The notes beneath the pieces were generated by a model. That model made no database searches, was not told where the DNA came from, and saw only the letters and a list, made by a program, of their open reading frames with translations. Shown here piece after piece: positions 1 to 6,187 of a stretch of DNA of 10,081 bases. Every line of letters begins with the position of its first letter. The first letter of the stretch is position 1. The stretch is taken from contig CAYOHM010000073.1 in the NCBI GenBank assembly GCA_964403785.1, positions 1 to 10,081 on the forward strand, in the 5' to 3' direction. Made by a program: the position numbers and the translations under genes. This DNA comes from MGBC120314 sp964403785 (lineage in GTDB: Bacteria; Bacillota; Clostridia; Lachnospirales; Lachnospiraceae).

Positions 1-32
1 CTGACCGCTTGGGTCAGCTTGTTTATAATATC

Positions 33-50
33 ACTTCATCGAAATGAAGT
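33..50. repeat. Hairpin with TTCG loop downstream of radA
   Basis: ACTTCAT at 33-39 is the exact reverse complement of ATGAAGT at 44-50, with a 4-base loop. In minus-strand RNA the loop is UUCG, a stable tetraloop. No T run follows on the minus strand, so it is not a classic terminator for radA; it could protect the 3' end. On the plus strand a run of six T (58-63) follows after seven bases, a poor fit to a terminator. Confidence 0.5.
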
Positions 51-59
51 CAACAACTT

Positions 60-89
60 TTTTGCAAAATTTTGCAATTTTTTGCAAAA
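60..89. repeat. Three tandem decamers with phased TTGCAA palindromes
   Basis: Three consecutive 10-base units read ttttgcaaaa, ttttgcaatt and ttttgcaaaa. The palindrome TTGCAA therefore recurs at 62, 72 and 82, exactly one helical turn apart; a fourth copy lies at 117-122. Phased A/T tracts of this sort can bend DNA or hold several protein sites on one face of the helix. The same bases also form the 12-bp inverted repeat 57-68/81-92. Function is unknown. Confidence 0.6.
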
Positions 90-125
90 AAGTTTTCCAA
101 AACGATTTTCATTAATTTGCAAGGC

Positions 126-1490
126 TTACAAAACCTTAATTATAAGGTCATTTACACTTTTTACAGGAACAAGTTCTATCCTGTTATTTAATTTACTCAA
201 TGCAGGCATACTTACCTCAGGAACGATACATCTTTCAAAGCCCAGCTTAATCGCCTCCATTGTTCTTGCCTCCACCTGGCTTACCGCCCTCACCTCGCCT
301 GCAAGGCCAACCTCACCGAATGCAACCGTCATATTTCCAATCTGCTTGTTTTTATAGTTAGAAAGGATTGCAAGCACTATTCCAAGGTCCAGCGCCGGTT
401 CACTAATCCTAAGTCCTCCCGCTATGTTAATATACGCATCACACTCTGAAAGTCTAAGACCAAGCCTCTTTTCAAGCACCGCCATAAGTAAATTGACCCT
501 GTTAGGATCTGTCCCGACAGCCGTTCTTCTTGGCAGATTAAAATAAGTTTTGCAAATAAGCGCCTGAATTTCAACCATAATAGGCCGTGTGCCTTCTATA
601 AGGCATGCTGCAACCGAGCCGGACGCATCCTCCGGTCTTCCACTTAACATATACTCGGAGGCATTTAAGACCTCCGCAAGTCCGTTTTCACGCATTTCAA
701 ATACACCGATTTCATTTGTAGAGCCAAATCGGTTCTTAACTGACCTCAAAATTCTATATGACTCCTGACGGTCACCCTCAAAATAAAGCACCGTATCCAC
801 CATATGTTCAAGCACCCTCGGGCCTGCCACAACACCCTCCTTGGTAACATGTCCGACAATAAAAATAGAAATTCCAAGTCCCTTTGCGAGCTGCATAAGC
901 ACTGATGTCGATTCTCTCACCTGACTAACGCTTCCGGGCGCAGAGCCTATTTCATCCCTATACATTGTCTGAATCGAATCAATTATTACAACCTCCGGCA
1001 AATATTTCTTTAATGTAATTTCTACGTTGTCAAGATTTGTTTCGCACAGCAAGGAAAGATTTGAACTAAACTCCCCGATTCTTTCAGCTCTCAGCTTTAT
1101 TTGTTTAAGTGACTCCTCACCTGAGATATACAATACCTTGTGGCCTGCATTAGCTACATGACGGCACATTTGAATGAGAATAGTTGATTTGCCTATTCCC
1201 GGGTCACCTCCGACAAGCACAAGCGAGCCTTTAATAATTCCTCCGCCAAGCACTCTGTCCAGTTCACCTATGCCGCTGCTAAGCCTGTCCTCCTTCTCAA
1301 TAGCTATCTCCGACAGCGTAACCGGAGCTTGTGTTAAATTAACTGCCTTCTTTTTGCCGGATGCATCCTTTATGACCGGTTCTTCGACAAATGTATTCCA
1401 TTCCCTGCAGCCCGGACATTGCCCAAACCATTTCGCCGATTCATATCCACATTCCTTGCAAAAAAATAAACTTGATTTTCCCTTTGCCAT
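126..1490 (-). CDS. radA: DNA repair protein RadA (Sms), branch-migration ATPase
   Basis: RadA is a RecA-like, DnaB-like ATPase that promotes branch migration during homologous recombination and DNA repair in the cytoplasm. The 454-residue length is normal for the family. All hallmarks are visible: an N-terminal four-cysteine zinc finger (C11, C14, C25, C28), a Walker A motif GGDPGIGKST at 94-103, the RadA-specific KNRFG motif at 252-256, and a C-terminal Lon-protease-like domain from about 290 to the end. The ATG start is preceded by GAGG at a spacing of eight bases. The gene lies about 30 bases after the terminator that follows the 137-residue gene, so it needs read-through or a promoter overlapping that hairpin; I see no clear promoter. 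Linkage of radA to clpC is usual in Bacillota. No damage or missing motif is seen. Confidence 0.97.
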   Translation of the reverse strand: MAKGKSSLFFCKECGYESAKWFGQCPGCREWNTFVEEPVIKDASGKKKAVNLTQAPVTLSEIAIEKEDRLSSGIGELDRVLGGGIIKGSLVLVGGDPGIGKSTILIQMCRHVANAGHKVLYISGEESLKQIKLRAERIGEFSSNLSLLCETNLDNVEITLKKYLPEVVIIDSIQTMYRDEIGSAPGSVSQVRESTSVLMQLAKGLGISIFIVGHVTKEGVVAGPRVLEHMVDTVLYFEGDRQESYRILRSVKNRFGSTNEIGVFEMRENGLAEVLNASEYMLSGRPEDASGSVAACLIEGTRPIMVEIQALICKTYFNLPRRTAVGTDPNRVNLLMAVLEKRLGLRLSECDAYINIAGGLRISEPALDLGIVLAILSNYKNKQIGNMTVAFGEVGLAGEVRAVSQVEARTMEAIKLGFERCIVPEVSMPALSKLNNRIELVPVKSVNDLIIKVL

Positions 1491-1520
1491 ATTCCAATCC
1501 TCAATTTACTTTCTAGTACC

Positions 1521-1554
1521 AAAAATGGCATATGCCTCTTAAGCATATGCCATT
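1521..1554 (-). terminator. Intrinsic terminator after the 137-residue gene
   Basis: A perfect 12-bp stem (1524-1535 with 1543-1554) with a 7-base loop is followed on the minus strand by a run of five T. It lies 21 bases past the stop of the 137-residue gene and about 30 bases before radA. The plus-strand side has no T run, so it works for leftward transcription only. It probably ends or attenuates the clpC transcript before radA. Confidence 0.85.
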
Positions 1555-1575
1555 AACCAAATTACCAATGAAAAT

Positions 1576-1989
1576 CTATAGCTTTTCTACTTTAACAGCT
1601 GCTGCATTACCCTCTGAAAGTTCCACACTAAGAACCAGCTTACCACTAAGGTTAGTCTTAATTGCGTCAGTTACGTTATCATTAATGCTCACCCTATACT
1701 CACATTCCGGCTCAAGCTCCAGTGTAATCTGAGCATCCTCGCTGCCTTCAACCAAAAAACCTATGTGCTTATCAGTAACCTCCATTTTATTAACAGCCGT
1801 ACCCGGTACTGACTCATAAACAAACATACCGTTACGTTCAAGCTTTGTTATTTCTTTAAAGGTTTTTACCTTATATAAATCTCCATTATGCTCAAAATCT
1901 GATAATTTTGACTTAGTCTCAAGTAAGTAATTTCCAAAACTAATAGTTCCATCCGCCTCAGAACGTATTAATTCATTTACCACTGCCAT
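1576..1989 (-). CDS. Conserved-type hypothetical protein, 137 residues, between clpC and radA
   Basis: I do not recognise a family with confidence. The protein is soluble: no signal peptide, no membrane segment, no cysteine-based metal site. It is acidic and its C-terminal half (about 75-137) alternates hydrophobic and polar residues, suggesting a beta-sandwich. One short stretch (87-99) is rich in E and L, and the end reads AAAVKVEKL. Translation should be strong: AGGAGG lies at 1997-2002, seven bases before the ATG. It sits 57 bases downstream of clpC and is followed by its own terminator, so it is the last gene of that transcript or a small unit by itself. Proteins of this size near clpC in Lachnospiraceae have, as I recall, sometimes been labelled endosialidase-related; nothing in the sequence supports that activity. 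The position suggests a stress-linked role, which is inference only. Confidence 0.85.
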   Translation of the reverse strand: MAVVNELIRSEADGTISFGNYLLETKSKLSDFEHNGDLYKVKTFKEITKLERNGMFVYESVPGTAVNKMEVTDKHIGFLVEGSEDAQITLELEPECEYRVSINDNVTDAIKTNLSGKLVLSVELSEGNAAAVKVEKL

Positions 1990-2009
1990 ATCTCACCCTC
2001 CTGTACTTT

Positions 2010-2080
2010 AAACTGCTATCAGTCCTTGTCTATATCATACTATAATTTATGACATTTTTCCAGTATTTTTCGCATTTTTC
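2010..2080 (-). promoter_or_regulatory. Possible weak promoter for the 137-residue gene
   Basis: On the minus strand, overlapping the 3' end of clpC, TGGAAA is followed after 17 bases by TATGAT, the latter one base from the sigma-A -10 consensus. The -35 matches poorly. It would give the 137-residue gene some independent transcription. Weak evidence: the region is A/T-rich and such matches occur by chance. Confidence 0.3.
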
Positions 2081-4557
2081 ACAAAAAAGTCTATTTTCTT
2101 GTCAGCACAGGTCACTACTACATTTAGTGGAGCTTTCTTCTTGCCAGATACAGTATTCGCCGTTGTTTTTATGCTTCCATCCAAAATTCTTTCCGCGAGC
2201 GCATCCTCTATCTTACTCTGAATGGTTCTTCTAAGCGGACGTGCGCCATATTTTGCGTCATAGCCGTCATCGATAATAAATTTTTTAGCTGCTTCATCAA
2301 GTGATATTGTTATATTCATCTGTTCACTTAATCTTCGGTTAATATTTTCTATCATAATGTCAACAATATCTGACATATTATCTTTATTAAGCATATGGAA
2401 AACAATGATTTCATCAATCCTGTTTATGAACTCAGGTCTGAAGATATGCTTAACCTCATCCATAACCTTTTCCTTCATTGCCTCATAATTTTGTTTATCA
2501 TCCGTACTTCCGGCAAAGCCTAAGGTTTTAGGTGCGACAATATTCTGGGCGCCTGCATTTGATGTCATTATGATAACGGTATTTTTAAAGTCAACAACCC
2601 GTCCCGTCGAATCTGTAATATGTCCGTCATCCAATACCTGAAGCAGGATATTGAATACATCAGGATGAGCTTTTTCTATCTCATCAAACAGAATTACCGA
2701 ATACGGATTACGGCGAACCTTCTCGCTTAGCTGTCCGCCCTCCTCATAGCCTACATATCCCGGAGGCGAACCAATCATTTTGGAAACACTGTGTTTTTCC
2801 ATGTATTCAGACATATCAACCCTTATCAGTGCCGCCTCATTTCCGAACATTGCATCTGCAAGTGCCTTTGAAAGCTCTGTCTTTCCTACACCCGTCGGAC
2901 CGAGGAACAGGAAGGAGCCAATCGGTCTTTTAGGGTCCTTAAGTCCTACCCTGCCCCTTCTCATAGCCTTTGCAACCGCACTGACAGCCTCTTCCTGTCC
3001 TATCACTCTCTGGTGCAGGGTGGCTTCAAGCTTCATCAGTCTTTCGGATTCTTCTATTGCAAGTTTTTTCACAGGTATCTTTGTCCAGAGTGAAACCACG
3101 TCAGCAATATCTTCCTGCGTAACAACTATATCATTGGCTGACTTTGACTCCTCCCACTGCAGATTAAGCTTTTCAAGTTTTTCTCTCTTTTTCTGCTGCT
3201 TCTTTTTAATTTCGCCGGCTTCTTCGTAAGCTTCATTCTTAATTGCCTCTTCCTTCTTAAGATTAAGCTCCTCTATTTCATTTTCAAGCTTTGTTATGCT
3301 GTCCGGCTTGTCATAGCTGCCAAGTCTGGCTTTTGCTGAAGCCTCATCCATCAAATCAATCGCTTTATCAGGTAAAAATCTGTCATTAATATACCTGATT
3401 GACAAATTTACCGCTGCATCAATTGCATCATCAGAAATCTTAAGATTATGATGCTCCTCGTATTTATTCCTTAAGCCCTTTAATATTTCTATGGTTTCCT
3501 CTTTGCTCGGTTCTTCAACCCTCACAGGCTGAAATCTGCGTTCAAGCGCCGCATCCTTTTCTATATATTTCCTGTACTCCTCAAGAGTAGTCGCGCCTAT
3601 AAGCTGTATTTCCCCACGCGAAAGAGATGGCTTTAATATATTGGAGGCATCCATTGCCCCTTCAGCTCCGCCTGCACCAATGATTGTGTGGAGCTCGTCA
3701 AGAAACAGCAAAACATTTCCTGCATTTCTTACTTCCGATATAACCCTCTTTATTCTTTCCTCAAATTCGCCACGATATTTTGAACCTGCAATCATTCCGG
3801 AAAGGTCCAGTGTTACAACACGTTTATCCTTTATTACATCCGGCACGTTGCCTTCCACAATCTTAATTGCCAGTCCTTCGGCAATAGCTGTTTTTCCAAC
3901 TCCCGGCTCTCCTATAAGACAAGGATTATTCTTGGTACGTCTGCTTAGTATCTGGATAACTCTCTGAATTTCATCCGTTCTTCCAATCACCGGGTCAAGA
4001 TGCCCGTCCCTTGCCAGTGCAGTAAGGTCCCTGCTGTACTGCTCCAGTGTCGGTGTTGCTGACCTCGCCTGATTCCCTCTTGGCTTTCCGTTCTGAAAAT
4101 CCTCTTTGTAGATATTTCCGTCCTCGCCCATTGCAACCAGTAAATCAATATATAACTTCTGAATATTTATACCCATTCCATTCAAAAGTCTGTAAGCCAC
4201 GCAGTCATACTCCTTAATTATCGCAATAAGAAGATGCTCCGTCCCGATAAGCTTTGATTTAAACCGCACTGACTCCTTGGATGCCCCCAGCAGCACCTTC
4301 TTTGCCCGTGGCGTATACGTTTCCGGGTCAACCACATTTACGGTCGATTCAGGGACAATGAGCTGTTCCACCAATTCTTCAAGATGGCTTTGCTCGACCC
4401 CATGATTTAATAACACTGACGCTGCTACATTATCCCCGGCGTCCAGCAGTCCTATTAATATATGTTCTGTTCCGACATATCCATGTCCAAGTTTTTTGGC
4501 TATTAGCGATGCGCATTTAAGTGCCTCGTCTGCCTTAGCTGTAAATCTGTTCTGCAT
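2047..4557 (-). CDS. clpC: AAA+ unfoldase ClpC, ATPase subunit of the ClpCP protease
   Basis: ClpC is a hexameric HSP100 unfoldase that recognises damaged or arginine-phosphorylated proteins and threads them into ClpP. At 836 residues it is slightly longer than the B. subtilis protein (about 810). Domains in order: two Clp N repeats (about 1-145); first AAA+ module with Walker A GEPGVGKT at 216-223, Walker B ending D287-E288 and arginine pair R340-R341; a coiled-coil middle domain with a UVR-like motif (about 420-470); second AAA+ module with Walker A GPTGVGKT at 553-560 and Walker B D625-E626. An LGF tripeptide at 679-681 sits where the ClpP-docking loop is expected, supporting ClpP partnership rather than a ClpB-type disaggregase. 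The extra length is mainly a lysine-rich insert near the C-terminus (about 796-815). It follows mcsB by 14 bases, with AAAGGA as ribosome binding site, in the standard mcsA-mcsB-clpC order. Confidence 0.97.
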   Translation of the reverse strand: MQNRFTAKADEALKCASLIAKKLGHGYVGTEHILIGLLDAGDNVAASVLLNHGVEQSHLEELVEQLIVPESTVNVVDPETYTPRAKKVLLGASKESVRFKSKLIGTEHLLIAIIKEYDCVAYRLLNGMGINIQKLYIDLLVAMGEDGNIYKEDFQNGKPRGNQARSATPTLEQYSRDLTALARDGHLDPVIGRTDEIQRVIQILSRRTKNNPCLIGEPGVGKTAIAEGLAIKIVEGNVPDVIKDKRVVTLDLSGMIAGSKYRGEFEERIKRVISEVRNAGNVLLFLDELHTIIGAGGAEGAMDASNILKPSLSRGEIQLIGATTLEEYRKYIEKDAALERRFQPVRVEEPSKEETIEILKGLRNKYEEHHNLKISDDAIDAAVNLSIRYINDRFLPDKAIDLMDEASAKARLGSYDKPDSITKLENEIEELNLKKEEAIKNEAYEEAGEIKKKQQKKREKLEKLNLQWEESKSANDIVVTQEDIADVVSLWTKIPVKKLAIEESERLMKLEATLHQRVIGQEEAVSAVAKAMRRGRVGLKDPKRPIGSFLFLGPTGVGKTELSKALADAMFGNEAALIRVDMSEYMEKHSVSKMIGSPPGYVGYEEGGQLSEKVRRNPYSVILFDEIEKAHPDVFNILLQVLDDGHITDSTGRVVDFKNTVIIMTSNAGAQNIVAPKTLGFAGSTDDKQNYEAMKEKVMDEVKHIFRPEFINRIDEIIVFHMLNKDNMSDIVDIMIENINRRLSEQMNITISLDEAAKKFIIDDGYDAKYGARPLRRTIQSKIEDALAERILDGSIKTTANTVSGKKKAPLNVVVTCADKKIDFFVKNAKNTGKMS

Positions 4558-4571
4558 ATTACGAATCCTTT

Positions 4572-5603
4572 CTAATTGATTAATGGCAGATTCTCACGAA
4601 TGAAGCCTGCTCTTAACTCGTCCAGTTCATCTTCAGACACTTCTTCCTTGGCAATTAATTTCAAATTAGCCGGCTGGCTTCCAATGATTAATTGGTAAAC
4701 CATAAAATCAGCATTATCCTGAAACTCGATAATTCCAAGCGCTAACCCCAGTCTTATCTCCGACAGGAAAAGCATGGCATCTCTGAATTTAAGTCTTCTC
4801 GAATATTTTAAAATACCATATGACTTGTATATTTCATCCTCAAGTTTACTTCTGTCATTTTTAACAACCTGTCTTCTGCATTTATTCTCCTGATCTGCAA
4901 TCTGCCTTGCAATGTTTTCAAGATTGGTTATTATTTCCTCCTCAGTCTGACCCAGCGTTTTCTGATTGGATATCTGGTAAATATGTCCGCAGCCGCTTCC
5001 GTCCTCACCGTATAAACCCTTCATATTGACACCGAAATGTCCGACCTCCGATATCAAATCCTGTATCTTTTTTGAGTTTCCAAGCGCAGGAAGATGCATC
5101 ATAAAGGATGCTTTCATACCGGTTCCGACATTCGACGGGCAGGCTGTCAGATATCCAAAGTTATCATCATAAGCATAGTTTAATTTATTTCCGATTAAAT
5201 CATCCATTTTATCTGCTCTTTCAAATGCAGAATGTAAATTCATACCCGACTCTATACACTGTATCCTTATATGATCCTCTTCATTAAGCATAACCGTGTT
5301 TTTCTCATCCTCCGAGACAAAAAACATTGCCTTATCCTGTTTCGTCAAATACCTGCTTATAACATTACGCTCAGCAAGTGCTTCCCTTTGTGTAACATCT
5401 AGCTCCTCCAAAATATAATCCCTGTATCCTGAAATTGCAGGAAGCTTGAGAATGACCTTGCCTGCCTGCGACAACATTCTGTCTGTCTGTTCAGAAGTAA
5501 TACAGGTTGAAAACGGATATGTGCTTATATTTCTTGCCAGACGGATTCTGCTGCAAATAACCACATCATCCCTGACACCGTCCTCTTCAAACCATCTAAG
5601 CAT
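4572..5603 (-). CDS. mcsB: Protein-arginine kinase McsB
   Basis: McsB transfers phosphate from ATP to arginine side chains; phosphoarginine marks proteins for ClpCP, and the kinase also inactivates the CtsR repressor in Bacillus. The 343-residue protein has the phosphagen-kinase (guanidino kinase) fold. The ICSRIRLARN motif at 16-25 and the catalytic-loop motif CPSNVGTG at 155-162, containing the reactive C155, are intact, as is the nearby KASFMMHLPAL segment (164-174). Lengths of about 350-365 are usual, so this is full length. The start codon overlaps the mcsA stop by eight bases (5596-5603), which implies translational coupling of activator and kinase. clpC follows after 14 bases. No truncation or active-site loss is seen. 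Confidence 0.96.
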   Translation of the reverse strand: MLRWFEEDGVRDDVVICSRIRLARNISTYPFSTCITSEQTDRMLSQAGKVILKLPAISGYRDYILEELDVTQREALAERNVISRYLTKQDKAMFFVSEDEKNTVMLNEEDHIRIQCIESGMNLHSAFERADKMDDLIGNKLNYAYDDNFGYLTACPSNVGTGMKASFMMHLPALGNSKKIQDLISEVGHFGVNMKGLYGEDGSGCGHIYQISNQKTLGQTEEEIITNLENIARQIADQENKCRRQVVKNDRSKLEDEIYKSYGILKYSRRLKFRDAMLFLSEIRLGLALGIIEFQDNADFMVYQLIIGSQPANLKLIAKEEVSEDELDELRAGFIRENLPLIN

Positions 5604-6150
5604 GCTTTTCTACCTCTTTTAAACCTTTTATCTCATCTCTAAGTCTGGCTGCTTCTTCAAAATCCTCGTCCGCCACCGCTTTTTTTAGTTTATTTTGAAG
5701 GATTGCTATATTCTTATCCGCAGGTACATTATTTTTATCCGTGCTGCTTTCCTCAAAAAGTCCGGCTATATCGTTATTATCATCAGCTCTTTTATATTTC
5801 TTTCCTGTATGTGTACTGCTTCCCTGTATTCTTTTTATGTTATCCAAAATCAACGGACCAAATACGCTGTAACACTCTGCACATCCAAATTTGCCAACCT
5901 TTGCAAACTGCTGATAAGTCATTCCGCATTTATTACACTTTAATTGCAATGCCGCCGTATTTTCCTGACTTGATGCCAAATGTGCCGAAAGTATTCCCTT
6001 AATGAGCTTTGCAAATGGAAATTCGCCCTCGAGTCCATTATCCATTTCCTTCATACACTCACTGCACAAATGTCTTTCATTTTTTACACCATTTATAACC
6101 TCAGTATAATGAACAGTTGCTTCATTTTTATTACAAATGTCGCACAGCAT
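5596..6150 (-). CDS. mcsA: McsA, zinc-binding activator of McsB and ClpC adaptor
   Basis: McsA binds and activates the McsB kinase and helps deliver substrates to ClpC. Four CxxC pairs are visible in the 184-residue product (C3/C6, C29/C32, C72/C75, C90/C93), enough for two treble-clef-like zinc sites. A C-terminal UVR motif (about 147-182, with DEDFEEAARLRDEI) matches the UVR-like part of ClpC. I chose the ATG at 6150 rather than the in-frame ATG at 6168: the earlier codons themselves contain the Shine-Dalgarno GGGAGG (6159-6164), eight bases before the chosen start, and MLCDIC is the usual N-terminus. The gene overlaps mcsB by eight bases and begins 37 bases after the cohesin-like gene, with no terminator between them. 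Bacillus has ctsR at this upstream position; here it is replaced by the surface-protein gene. Confidence 0.95.
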   Translation of the reverse strand: MLCDICNKNEATVHYTEVINGVKNERHLCSECMKEMDNGLEGEFPFAKLIKGILSAHLASSQENTAALQLKCNKCGMTYQQFAKVGKFGCAECYSVFGPLILDNIKRIQGSSTHTGKKYKRADDNNDIAGLFEESSTDKNNVPADKNIAILQNKLKKAVADEDFEEAARLRDEIKGLKEVEKHA

Positions 6151-6158
6151 ACAATCTT

Positions 6159-6164
6159 CCTCCC
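6159..6164 (-). promoter_or_regulatory. Ribosome binding site that fixes the mcsA start
   Basis: GGGAGG on the minus strand lies eight bases before the ATG at 6150. The alternative ATG at 6168 would place this site inside the coding region and has no such site of its own. Confidence 0.85.
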
Positions 6165-6187
6165 ACATATTTGTCTAACAAGTCATA

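Larger units (their letters stand above)
1..125. other. Intergenic region downstream of radA, rich in small inverted repeats
   Basis: No gene is supported here. From left to right it holds: a 6-bp perfect inverted repeat cut by the window edge (1-6 with 12-17); a 7-bp perfect hairpin with a four-base loop (33-39 with 44-50), whose loop reads TTCG on the minus strand; a 12-bp perfect inverted repeat made of T/A runs around TTGCAA (57-68 with 81-92); and a short GTTTT/AAAAC hairpin (92-103) which on the minus strand is followed directly by six T. The last is the nearest candidate for a radA terminator, but its stem is weak. The left-edge hairpin could belong to a rightward gene ending outside the window. 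Confidence 0.6.

Noticed and set aside
19..357. Rightward open frame of 112 residues at the left end
   Set aside because: Most of it is antisense to the 3' end of radA, the rest is the A/T-rich intergenic repeat region; no ribosome binding site and no recognisable protein.
2780..3967. Rightward open frames opposite clpC (2780-3229 and 3641-3967)
   Set aside because: They are antisense shadows of the conserved clpC frame, with serine- and proline-rich composition typical of reverse-strand reading.
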